The position numbers and the translations under genes are program-made. DNA of 16,321 nucleotides from Acidimicrobiia bacterium (GTDB taxonomy: Bacteria > Actinomycetota > Acidimicrobiia > Acidimicrobiales > CATQHL01): contig JAGWAK010000020.1 in NCBI GenBank assembly GCA_021296435.1, positions 1-16,321 on the forward strand, read 5' to 3'. The notes under the pieces are model-generated. The model was not told the DNA's origin, searched no databases, and worked only from the letters and a program-made list of their open reading frames with translations. Of the stretch, positions 1 to 7,466 are shown in pieces; the first letter of the stretch is position 1, and each line of letters opens with the position of its first letter.

Positions 1-1576
1 GCGCCTCGTTTGCGTCGTCCGCGGCCGAAGCCGAGAAGTACTCGGCCAGAACGTCGCCCCAGGCCGACGTCTCGCCTGCGACCACCTCCGCCGCGCGGAG
101 CAAGTTCTCGTATCCGAACAGATAGCCGGGGCCGCCGACCGCGAGTTCCCGGTAGAGGGCCGCCTCGCCCGACCCGGCGACGATCCCGCCCGGTCCGGCC
201 GGCCCGTAACGGTCGCCGAACCAGCGCACGAAGACATATCCCCAGCCGCGCGTCGCGAAGTCGAGCGTGTTGTTGTTCAGCGCGAGCGGGTTGAATTCGG
301 TCGGGGCGGAGAGGTATGCGCGAGCGTTTTCCAGATTGCCTTCGAAGAAATCGCGGAACGCCACAAGGTCGGGATCGCCGGCGATCAGTTCCGTGTACCC
401 GTAGTTCCCGCGTACGCGCAGTCCCTGCCGGTAGAAGCCGGTGACTTCCTCCGCCACGTGCGACAGGCCCTCGTTGACCCACAGGTCGGCGTTACCCCAC
501 GTGTCCTGGCCGCGCTGCCCCCCCAGGCGCTGCGAGGCGTTGAGAAGGTGCTGGTATTCGTGCGCGACCAGGCTGCGGGCGACTCGCTTCACAAAATCCG
601 TGCCGATCTCGATGCCGAACTCGGCGTCCGGGTCCGGACCGATCAGCCACACGATCTCGGCCTCGTTGCTCGCCGGGCAGTTCTCGCGCTCGAAGAGATT
701 CCCGATCCAGTGGAAGCCGATGACGACGCTCCCGCTCTCGGGCTCGCTGAGACGGTTCACCTCTCCGGTGAAGAAGGCGATGACGCGCTGGTTGCCGTCC
801 AGATCGTCCGGCTCGCCGAAGTATTCGTGGCTCACCGGGGCGATGAATTCATCGAGTTCCCGGTCGAGGTCGGCGTAGTCCTCCTCCGTGAATCGACCGG
901 CGAGTCGATCGTCCTCGACGATGATGAAGTGCTCGCCGACGGTTCGCACCGTCGACTTGATGGGCGTGTTCGCCGTGCACTGGACGCCGCCTCCAGGCAC
1001 GATGGCGGATCTGACCGTGAGCGTGTCACCCACCTGGGGGATGTCGGAGACGGCCGCCGCGAGCCCGCGCGAAGCCCGGCCGATCCCCTCGGCGGGGCGG
1101 GCGCGGAGGCGGCGCAACTCGCGTTCCGTCTCGATCATCTGCCGCAGATGCCAGTCCCGGTCGGGGCGCAGTTCGCCGGCAAGCCCGCGAGCCGGCGGGA
1201 TCGCGGCATCCCTTCCGCTGCGGTTCGTCCGCGGGTTAGGGACGACGTTCGGGCTCACGTCGTCCGCTCGGGCTCTGACGCGCAGGGGAGTCGTGCGTCC
1301 CTCCGAGAGCGACGCACTCATCACGATCACCTGGTACTCGCGCCCTTCCGCCGCCCCCTGAATCTCGAATGCACGGATCGCGTCGCGTTCGGAGAGTACG
1401 TGGACTTCTCCCGGACGAAGGTTGAGCGAGGCCCCGATCGTCGGTCCGGGCGGCGGAGGCGGCGGTCCGGGCGGGGGAGGAGACGTGGGTCCCCCTTCGC
1501 CGCCGCAGCCCCCGACCGCCGCCGCGGAGGCCACGGCGAGGAGGATTCCGCGTGCTCGCCGGATCATCGTCTTCAT
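1..1576 (-). CDS. Predicted lipoprotein zinc metallopeptidase, HExxH/M30-like, paralog 1 (3'-truncated by window edge)
   Basis: 525 codons are visible with no stop, so the C-terminus lies beyond the left edge. The chosen ATG begins MKTMIRRARG, followed by a hydrophobic stretch and a lipobox VGGC (Cys24). A proline/glycine-rich tether (about residues 33-45) and a small beta-rich region follow. HEYQH sits at residues 339-343 and the sequence NEGLSH supplies a likely third zinc ligand, Glu369. Cys200 and Cys300 match cysteines in the two upstream paralogs, suggesting a disulfide. The acidic loop after YFGEP (motif DDLDGN) resembles a calcium or structural site. HExxH followed by a Glu about 26 residues later is the gluzincin arrangement; hyicolysin (M30) is the nearest family I can suggest. 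The substrate is unknown. The protein is inferred to be anchored on the periplasmic side. An in-frame ATG three codons in is an alternative start. It is third in a same-strand tandem triplet. Confidence 0.8.
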   Translation of the reverse strand, partial: MKTMIRRARGILLAVASAAAVGGCGGEGGPTSPPPPGPPPPPPGPTIGASLNLRPGEVHVLSERDAIRAFEIQGAAEGREYQVIVMSASLSEGRTTPLRVRARADDVSPNVVPNPRTNRSGRDAAIPPARGLAGELRPDRDWHLRQMIETERELRRLRARPAEGIGRASRGLAAAVSDIPQVGDTLTVRSAIVPGGGVQCTANTPIKSTVRTVGEHFIIVEDDRLAGRFTEEDYADLDRELDEFIAPVSHEYFGEPDDLDGNQRVIAFFTGEVNRLSEPESGSVVIGFHWIGNLFERENCPASNEAEIVWLIGPDPDAEFGIEIGTDFVKRVARSLVAHEYQHLLNASQRLGGQRGQDTWGNADLWVNEGLSHVAEEVTGFYRQGLRVRGNYGYTELIAGDPDLVAFRDFFEGNLENARAYLSAPTEFNPLALNNNTLDFATRGWGYVFVRWFGDRYGPAGPGGIVAGSGEAALYRELAVGGPGYLFGYENLLRAAEVVAGETSAWGDVLAEYFSASAADDANEA

Positions 1577-1585
1577 AGCTTCTCT

Positions 1586-1621
1586 GTGCCTTTCGTCGTG
1601 CCTTTCGTCGTGCCTTTCGTC
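1586..1621. repeat. Perfect 12-bp tandem repeat, three copies
   Basis: GTGCCTTTCGTC is repeated exactly three times (1586-1597, 1598-1609, 1610-1621). It fills more than half of the 66-bp gap between the second and third metallopeptidase genes. On the transcribed minus strand the unit is GACGAAAGGCAC, so every copy carries a Shine-Dalgarno-like AAAGG. The copy nearest the ATG at 1576 leaves 12 nt of spacing. The unit length is a multiple of three and contains no stop in the frame of the flanking genes. Confidence 0.95.
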
Positions 1622-1642
1622 GCCGTATCCGGAGCGGAGCGA

Positions 1643-3583
1643 TCAGCGCATCCGGAGCACGGTGACCTGCGCCCGCGCCCGTCCGGGGAGGTTGGCTCCG
1701 GCCGGGTCCATGACCTCGACGACCAGGCCGGGCGTCGCGCCGGAGCTCACGAGCGACAAGTAGCGCCCGGTGGAGGAGTTCACGGTGAACTCCGTCGAGC
1801 TGCTCGTCGATACATGGACATTCACCCTCGAGGGCGTGAGCGGGAAGTCGCGGGTGAACGGGCAGTTGTCTCCGAGATTGGACTCGCTCAACTGACGGTA
1901 CAGCGCCGGGAGATTCCAGGTCCTCCACTGCGTCCGGGGATCCGCGGCGGCCGGCGCGCGGTCGTCGGCGATGAGAGATGTGAGGTACAGCGAGAGGAGT
2001 TCGTCCCACTCCATCTCCACGCCGGCCACGGCCTGGAGCGTACGCTCGACGTTGGTGATGCCCTTGAAGTGCGCGGGCCCGCCCGAGGCCAGGTACCGAA
2101 ACAGTTCCTCTTCCCTGCCGCCGGGCAGCGCTCCCCCACTCCCGGACGCCCCGAACTGGTCGCCCAACCAGCGTGCGAAGCCGTACCCGAAGCCACGGAA
2201 GGCGAGGGATTCCACTCCTCCCGGATCTTCGCCGGCGGCGTCGCCGAGCACCCGGGTCGCCGCCGGACCGTTGGGATCCGGTGTCGGACAGCCGCCCCGC
2301 AGAAAGCGGCCGAGGCGAATCTGATTCACGACGTGATAATGGTTGTAGATGGCGAGTTGTTCCTCGCTCGTCGTGATCATGTCGAGATCGAGGTTCGCCC
2401 TCGTCCCGAGGCCCGCGGCGCGGAGGCCGGCGATCTCCTCGGCAAGGTGGGCCATCCCTTCATCGAGCCATGCGACCTCTCGATCGCCGAAGATGTTGCC
2501 GCCGCCGAGCGTGACGCGCTGCTGGGTGTTGAGCAGGTGGGCGAACTCGTGCGCGACGGTCGACCGCGCGAGCGCGTTCGCGAAGCTGAGGCTGATGTCC
2601 GCGCCGAAGTCCTCGTCCGGATCCGGACCCACGAGGTAGAAGATCTCCCCCTCGTTCGAGGCCTCACAACTCGATCTCGCCGTGAGATCGCGCGCCAGGA
2701 AGAAGCCGGCGACGACGCTCCGTTCGCCGGCGGGCGTGAGCTTGTTCACCTCGGCCGTGATGAGGGCGAAGACGGTACCGTTGTCGTCGATGTCCGCGGG
2801 TTCGCCGAAGTAGGCGACGTCCATCGGATACACGACTTCGTCCAGTTGCCGGCCGATCGCCTCGAACTCGTCCGCCGAGAACCGGTCGCTGTCCGGCTGA
2901 TCGTGGAACTGGAGGTCTTCGACGATGGTAAAATGCTCTCCGGCGTACCTGACCTCGCCCGTGACCATCGTCGGATTGCGGCAGTTCACGACCAGGTCCG
3001 CCCCTACCCCGACTCTAAAGGACAGGGTGTCCCCGAGGTCCGGCGGCTGCAGCGCATCTGCCAGCTTCAGAGGATCGAGCCCCCGAGTGCCGGGCCTGAC
3101 GGGCTGGGCGCCGACCGCGGCGAGTTCCTGGAGATCCCGCTCCCGAAGAATGCGCTCCCGCGCGAACCAGGACGCCCGTCGGCGAAGGTCGCGGCTCCAG
3201 TCTCCGCTCGCAGGCGTGAGACGGGGCGCGTTGGGCGGGGTCACGTTCCCGGAGGCGCGCTCGGCGCGAACCCGTATGCAGCCGTCCACGCGCTGACCGG
3301 GCGCTTCGGAAGCGCTCTGCACGATGACCTGGTAGTCGCGGGGCGAGTCGGCGCCCGCCAGCCTGAAGGCGCGCACATCCCCGGGGTTGTCGAGCGTGAC
3401 GTGCTGGCCGGGGGCCAGGTCCAGCGTGACGGACGCGGACGGCGTGGCCGCCCCTCCGCACCCCGTGGCGAGCGGAGGAGGAGGGGGAGGCGGTGGCGGG
3501 TCCGTCGTGCCGCCGCAAGCCGCGAGCGCGAGACCGGAGATCGCAACACCCGGACGCGGCACCCTGCCGCGCAGTTTCAGCAT
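1643..3583 (-). CDS. Predicted lipoprotein zinc metallopeptidase, HExxH/M30-like, paralog 2
   Basis: 646 residues from an ATG giving MLKLRGRVPRPG, chosen because it starts a good lipoprotein signal with lipobox LAAC (Cys23). The frame stays open upstream, but that extension has no signal character. A run of nine prolines (residues 29-37) acts as a tether. An N-terminal beta-rich region covers about 45-115. The protease-like core contains YFGEP (258-262) with an acidic loop DIDDNG, Cys201 and Cys306 (likely disulfide), HEFAH at 345-349 and DEGMAH with Glu375. A conserved RGFGYGFARW segment lies at 463-471. The last 60 or so residues look like another beta domain. Two histidines plus Glu375 fit a zinc site of the gluzincin type. 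Family M30 is a suggestion only, and substrate and role are unknown. The ribosome binding site is weak. The stop codon is in the same reading frame as the next gene. Confidence 0.85.
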   Translation of the reverse strand: MLKLRGRVPRPGVAISGLALAACGGTTDPPPPPPPPPLATGCGGAATPSASVTLDLAPGQHVTLDNPGDVRAFRLAGADSPRDYQVIVQSASEAPGQRVDGCIRVRAERASGNVTPPNAPRLTPASGDWSRDLRRRASWFARERILRERDLQELAAVGAQPVRPGTRGLDPLKLADALQPPDLGDTLSFRVGVGADLVVNCRNPTMVTGEVRYAGEHFTIVEDLQFHDQPDSDRFSADEFEAIGRQLDEVVYPMDVAYFGEPADIDDNGTVFALITAEVNKLTPAGERSVVAGFFLARDLTARSSCEASNEGEIFYLVGPDPDEDFGADISLSFANALARSTVAHEFAHLLNTQQRVTLGGGNIFGDREVAWLDEGMAHLAEEIAGLRAAGLGTRANLDLDMITTSEEQLAIYNHYHVVNQIRLGRFLRGGCPTPDPNGPAATRVLGDAAGEDPGGVESLAFRGFGYGFARWLGDQFGASGSGGALPGGREEELFRYLASGGPAHFKGITNVERTLQAVAGVEMEWDELLSLYLTSLIADDRAPAAADPRTQWRTWNLPALYRQLSESNLGDNCPFTRDFPLTPSRVNVHVSTSSSTEFTVNSSTGRYLSLVSSGATPGLVVEVMDPAGANLPGRARAQVTVLRMR

Positions 3584-3624
3584 GCGTGTCTCACAGTCGA
3601 TCTCCCTGCCACGGTCCATGCGAC

Positions 3625-3649
3625 GGCCGACTCCCGGGACCGGTCGGCC
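3625..3649. other. Inverted repeat between metallopeptidase paralogs 3 and 2
   Basis: A perfect 7-bp stem (GGCCGAC / GTCGGCC) with an 11-nt loop lies in the 155-bp gap between the stop of the upstream paralog at 3739 and the start of the next at 3583. No T-run follows on the minus strand, so it is at best a weak terminator or an mRNA stability element. GC-rich DNA produces such stems easily. Apart from this I see nothing else in the gap and no convincing promoter. Confidence 0.35.
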
Positions 3650-3738
3650 CCTCCCGAAGCCAAGATACCCGCCCTTCAGGATCCGTGCCCGGCAAGGCGG
3701 CCGAAGTTCCCGTCCGCCCCCCTGCAGCCGCCGGGAGG

Positions 3739-5634
3739 TCAACGAGTTCGGAACACGACGATGCGGACGGCCTCGGAAGAGGGGATGGAAAGCCCGGCCC
3801 TGGTCGTGAGCTCCAGGCGGATCTCCGGGTGTGGCCCGTCGCTCTCAAGCTGCAGATAATATCCCGTCGAGGCGCCGAGTTCGAAGTCGATCCGGGCATC
3901 CGTCCCGGCGGCGAGCGGAACGTCCATCGCCTGGAGCGGGAAAGCGCTCGCAAAGGGAGCCTTCCCGTCCAGTTCCCGGTGCAGGGCGGCGAACACATCC
4001 CGAAGATGCAATGTCTTCACCTGGGTCGAAGGGGGAGCGCCGGGCTGATCGTCGGCGATCGGGGTCAAGGCCCAGGCCGCCAGCAAGTCTTCCCACGTGG
4101 CCGGCCCGCCGTGCGCCGACGCGACCCGCTCGACGTTCTCCACGCCCCGCGCGCGTCCGTTCCCCCCTCCCGCCAGGTCGTGGAAGATGGCCTCCTCCGC
4201 CGCTCCGCCGAGCAGTCCGCCGCCCTCCGTCGCGTACTGATCGGCGAGCCAGCGCAGGAAGAGCCACCCGAAGCCTCGCATCGCGAGCGAGGACACTCCC
4301 GCGGGGTCGCGCGCCCTGGCGTCACCCAGCGCGGGGGTCCGGTGCGGACCGAGCAGGTAGATTGCGGAGCGTCGGAAGTTCGGGAAGTGGTAGGCTTCGA
4401 AGCGGTCGGAATTGGCGGAGAGTCGCGCGAAGCCGTAGTTGCCGCCGGGGCGCAGGAACGCGCCCGACATCCCGACGAACGTCTCCGCCGAATGAGCGAG
4501 CGCCTCGCTCAGCCAGGTGACCTCGAGGGATGCGAACGATCCCGAGGCGAGCACCGTGCGGCGTTCGGCCGAAACGAGGTGCGCCAGTTCATGCGCGGCC
4601 ACGCCGATCGCCCCGGTCGTCGCGAAACTCGCGGGTACGGGCTTCGAGAACCGGCCGGCGGGATCGGCGGCAAGCAGGTAGAGGATCTCCCCGCCGTTGG
4701 ACGCCGGGCAGTCCTCGGGATCGGCCAGATCGGCCGGATTGAAGAACCCCAGGATCCTGGTGTCGCTGCCGCGAGGCGTGGTCCGGTTCACGACCGGCGT
4801 GAACAGGACCCAGACGACGCCGTTCCCGTCGATATCCGCAGGTTCGCCGAAATACGCCGAGAGCACGGGGAAGACCGATCGTTCGAGCGATTCGAGCACC
4901 GCATCGTAACCGCCGCCGCGCACGACGCCGGCCCCATCGAGATCCTCGACGACCGCGAAGGTCGGGCCCACCGCGCGGACGACCGCCGTCACGTCGTGGA
5001 TCCCATCGCAATCCACGTCGAGATTCGGATGCACCGCGTTGCTGAAGATCACCGTGTCGCCGACCGAGGGGGCCGCCGGGGCGGCGAGGGCCGCGTTCGC
5101 GCGCGCCATGCCCGGGTCCCGCGCCCCGGCGGGCACCTGGCGGAGCGGGCGCGCACCGAGCACGGCGCGGCGGGCATTGGCCCGGAAGGCGAGTTCGGCC
5201 CGCGACGCCTCCGCGAGGCCGAGTCTGTCGTCATCGACGCCGAACTCGTCGACCGGCATCGCGCGTGCCGGAGCGATGAGCGGGGGGACCCGTGCGGCCG
5301 CCGCCCCCCTCGCGCGGGCAACGAGCCGGAGGCGCGTCGTCGCCCCCGGCGAGCGCAGCCCGCTCTGCACGACCATCACATACCGCGCCGAGGCGCTGGC
5401 TGCCCCGATCTCCATGACCTGGACGCCTGCCGCCGGCAGCACGCACATCTCCCCCGCCGCGAGGGCCAGCGTGACGCGGGTGGCGCCGCGCCCCGCCACG
5501 GCGGGACAGAGGTCTCCGTCGGGGCCCGTCGCATCCGCGCAGGCCAGCGGCGCCAGGGCAGCGATCCACAGCGCCCTCCGCGCGACACCCGCGCGAGCCA
5601 TGGGAGGTCCGGAGTCGAATCTGGGCAACAGCAT
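3739..5634 (-). CDS. Predicted exported zinc metallopeptidase, HExxH/M30-like, paralog 3 (first in transcription order)
   Basis: 631 residues from an ATG at 5634, preferred because AGGA lies about 9 nt upstream. An ATG at 5601 (620 residues) is possible but lacks a ribosome site. A basic n-region and a short hydrophobic core end in APLAC-ADATGP. Cys32 is a plausible lipidation site, but proline at position -3 is atypical, so ordinary cleavage cannot be excluded. Unlike its two paralogs it has no proline-rich tether. It shares their core: YFGEP plus acidic loop DIDGNG (261-271), Cys209 and Cys309, HELAH at 348-352, and LSEALAH with Glu377 as probable third zinc ligand. A conserved MRGFGWLFLRW segment (452-462) and a C-terminal beta-rich region follow. 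It lies just downstream of the groEL hairpins and starts the three-gene run. Any promoter must sit in the 117-bp gap. The catalytic prediction is by motif only; the substrate is unknown. Confidence 0.82.
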   Translation of the reverse strand: MLLPRFDSGPPMARAGVARRALWIAALAPLACADATGPDGDLCPAVAGRGATRVTLALAAGEMCVLPAAGVQVMEIGAASASARYVMVVQSGLRSPGATTRLRLVARARGAAAARVPPLIAPARAMPVDEFGVDDDRLGLAEASRAELAFRANARRAVLGARPLRQVPAGARDPGMARANAALAAPAAPSVGDTVIFSNAVHPNLDVDCDGIHDVTAVVRAVGPTFAVVEDLDGAGVVRGGGYDAVLESLERSVFPVLSAYFGEPADIDGNGVVWVLFTPVVNRTTPRGSDTRILGFFNPADLADPEDCPASNGGEILYLLAADPAGRFSKPVPASFATTGAIGVAAHELAHLVSAERRTVLASGSFASLEVTWLSEALAHSAETFVGMSGAFLRPGGNYGFARLSANSDRFEAYHFPNFRRSAIYLLGPHRTPALGDARARDPAGVSSLAMRGFGWLFLRWLADQYATEGGGLLGGAAEEAIFHDLAGGGNGRARGVENVERVASAHGGPATWEDLLAAWALTPIADDQPGAPPSTQVKTLHLRDVFAALHRELDGKAPFASAFPLQAMDVPLAAGTDARIDFELGASTGYYLQLESDGPHPEIRLELTTRAGLSIPSSEAVRIVVFRTR

Positions 5635-5669
5635 CGCGCGACATCCTAACCGCGGGGGGCAGATGCGCG

Positions 5670-5693
5670 AAGGCCCGGCCGAAGCCGGGCCTT
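5670..5693 (-). terminator. Hairpin with UUCG tetraloop, probable groESL terminator (distal)
   Basis: A 10-bp perfect stem AAGGCCCGGC / GCCGGGCCTT closes a 4-nt loop. Read on the minus strand the loop is TTCG closed by C-G, the very stable cUUCGg tetraloop. The stem ends in TT but no longer T-run follows on this strand. It lies between groEL and the first metallopeptidase gene. On the plus strand it is followed by TCGTGCTTTCC, but no plus-strand gene needs it. Confidence 0.65.
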
Positions 5694-5719
5694 TCGTGCT
5701 TTCCAACACCGGAAACGGC

Positions 5720-5739
5720 GGGGACGGCTTCCCGTCCCC
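5720..5739 (-). terminator. Hairpin directly after groEL, probable terminator (proximal)
   Basis: An 8-bp perfect stem GGGGACGG / CCGTCCCC with a 4-nt loop (GAAG on the minus strand) begins 12 bp past the groEL stop codon. GCCGTTTCC follows. Together with the UUCG hairpin further on it forms a double terminator or an mRNA 3'-end protecting structure. Confidence 0.55.
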
Positions 5740-5751
5740 ATCACGGGCTTG

Positions 5752-7395
5752 CTAGTACATCCCGCCCATGCCGCCGCCCGGCATCCCGCCGCCGGCCGCC
5801 GCCGCGGGATCCTCCGCCTCGGGACGCTCCACCACGACCGCCTCGGTCGTCAGAAGCAGACCCGCGATCGAGGCCGCGTTCTGGAGCGCGGTCCGCGTGA
5901 CCTTGGTCGGGTCGATCACGCCGGCCTTCACCATGTCCTCGTACTCGTCGGTGGCCGCGTTGTAGCCGGTGTTCCGGCCCTCGGCCTCGCGCACCTTCTC
6001 GACGATGATCGAACCCTCGGCCCCGGCGTTCGAGGCGATCGTGCGAACCGGCTCCTCGACCGCGCGGCGCACGATGCGGATTCCGATCGTCTCGTCGGCA
6101 TCCGAGCCCTCGACGCCGTCCAGCACCGTCTGGCTCCGCAGCAGCGCCACGCCGCCGCCGGGCACGATGCCCTCCTCAACGGCCGCGCGGGTCGCGTGCA
6201 GCGCGTCCTCGACGCGAGCCTTCTTCTCCTTCATCTCGGTCTCGGTCGCGGCGCCCACGTTGATGACCGCCACGCCGCCGGCCAGCTTCGCCAGCCGCTC
6301 CTGCAGCTTCTCGCGGTCGTAGTCGGACGTGGACTTGTCGATCGCGACCTTGATCTCGCTGATGCGGCCCTGGATCCGGTCGGTGTCACCGGCGCCGTCG
6401 ACGACCGTCGTATTATCCTTGTCGATGACGATCCGCTTGGCCTGGCCAAGATCGCCGACCACCGTGTTCTCGAGCTTGAAGCCGAGTTCCTCGGAGATCA
6501 CCTGGCCGCCCGTGAGGATCGCGATATCCTGCAGCATCTGCTTGCGGCGGTCGCCGAAGCCCGGAGCCTTGACGGCCGCGACCTTGAGCGTCCCGCGCAG
6601 CTTGTTGACGACGAGCGTCGCCAGCGCCTCGCCCTCGATGTCCTCGGCCACGATCAGGAGAGGCTTGCCCATCTGGGCGACCTTCTCGAGGACCGGCAGC
6701 AGGTCCTTCATGGCCGAGATCTTCTTGTCGTGGATCAGGATGATCGGCTCGTCGAGGACGACCTCCATTTTGTCCGGATCCGTGACGAAGTAAGGCGAGA
6801 GATAGCCGCGGTCGAACTGCATCCCGTCCACGGTCTCGAGTTCGGTCTCGAGGCCGCGGGCCTCCTCGACCGTGATGACGCCGTCCTTCCCGACCTTCTC
6901 CATCGCATCGGCGATCAGTTCGCCGATCTCCTGGTCGCTGTTCGCCGAGATGGCCGCGACCTGGGCGATTTCGGTCTTGCCCGAGGTTTCGACGGAAATC
7001 GCGTGGAGGTTCGCGACGATCGCTTCAACGGACTTGTCGATGCCGCGCTTGAGCGCCATCGGGTTCGCGCCCGCCGTCACGCTCTTGAGGCCCTCGGTGA
7101 AGATCGACTGCGCGAGCACCGTCGCCGTCGTCGTGCCGTCGCCCGCCGCGTCGGACGTCTTGGTCGCGACTTCCTTCACCATCTTCGCGCCGAGATCCTC
7201 GACCGGGTCATCCAGCTCGACTTCCTTCGCGACCGTGACGCCGTCCTTCGTGATCGTCGGACTGCCGAACTTCTTCTCGAGGACCACGTTCCGCCCCTTG
7301 GGGCCGAGCGTGACCTTGACCGCGCGCGCGAGCTTGTCCACGCCCGCCTTCAGGCGCTGCCGTGCCGCGGTATCGAATTCAAGTTCCTTCGCCAT
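5752..7395 (-). CDS. groEL: Chaperonin GroEL (60 kDa, Hsp60)
   Basis: 547 residues, the normal length. GroEL forms the double-ring cytosolic chamber that folds non-native proteins in cycles of ATP binding with the GroES lid. Visible signatures are the nucleotide-binding segments TLGPKGRN (29-36) and GDGTTTAT (85-92, with the phosphate-contacting Asp86), Asp51 in ITKDGVT, and the VEDALHATRAAVEEG segment that holds the catalytic aspartate. The tail is the usual Gly-Met-rich type, GGMPGGGMGGMY, ending in Tyr rather than Met. The ATG is preceded by AAGGAG with 5-nt spacing. It is the second gene of the groES-groEL operon, 71 bp after groES, and is therefore expected to share the CIRCE/HrcA control seen upstream. 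Two hairpins follow the stop. Confidence 0.99.
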   Translation of the reverse strand: MAKELEFDTAARQRLKAGVDKLARAVKVTLGPKGRNVVLEKKFGSPTITKDGVTVAKEVELDDPVEDLGAKMVKEVATKTSDAAGDGTTTATVLAQSIFTEGLKSVTAGANPMALKRGIDKSVEAIVANLHAISVETSGKTEIAQVAAISANSDQEIGELIADAMEKVGKDGVITVEEARGLETELETVDGMQFDRGYLSPYFVTDPDKMEVVLDEPIILIHDKKISAMKDLLPVLEKVAQMGKPLLIVAEDIEGEALATLVVNKLRGTLKVAAVKAPGFGDRRKQMLQDIAILTGGQVISEELGFKLENTVVGDLGQAKRIVIDKDNTTVVDGAGDTDRIQGRISEIKVAIDKSTSDYDREKLQERLAKLAGGVAVINVGAATETEMKEKKARVEDALHATRAAVEEGIVPGGGVALLRSQTVLDGVEGSDADETIGIRIVRRAVEEPVRTIASNAGAEGSIIVEKVREAEGRNTGYNAATDEYEDMVKAGVIDPTKVTRTALQNAASIAGLLLTTEAVVVERPEAEDPAAAAGGGMPGGGMGGMY

Positions 7396-7407
7396 TTCGT
7401 CTCCTTC

Positions 7408-7466
7408 GCCCGGTTATTCGGGCACATCAGTCAACGGGTTTGACCCGCCGTCTCCCGCTTCAGCGG
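7408..7466 (-). other. Run of three small hairpins in the groES-groEL spacer
   Basis: The 71-bp spacer contains three short inverted repeats in series: CCGC/GCGG with a 4-nt loop (7455-7466), CGGGT/ACCCG with a 3-nt loop (7435-7447), and GCCCG/CGGGC with a 6-nt loop (7408-7423). The last ends directly before the groEL ribosome site. Each is weak on its own. Together they could fold the spacer or affect groEL translation or mRNA processing. This is visible structure; the function is inferred. Confidence 0.4.

Noticed and set aside
1445..1480. Simple-sequence GGN repeats (also around 3470-3500) as possible microsatellites
   Set aside because: They encode the proline-rich tethers of the two lipoproteins and the codons are mixed, so slippage is less likely than selection for the tether.
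458..3859. Very long plus-strand open frame (1133 codons) opposite the first two metallopeptidase genes
   Set aside because: It is antisense to two genes with clear lipoprotein signals and zinc motifs, crosses their boundaries, and has the Arg/Gly/Pro-rich composition typical of GC-rich shadow frames.
3493..5649. Plus-strand open frame of 718 codons opposite the third metallopeptidase gene
   Set aside because: Antisense shadow with low-complexity Arg/Gly composition.
5749..7443. Plus-strand open frame of 564 codons opposite groEL
   Set aside because: It mirrors groEL almost exactly, and its composition (rich in Asp, Arg, Leu, His) reflects the reverse complement of GroEL codons. No family resemblance and no ribosome site.
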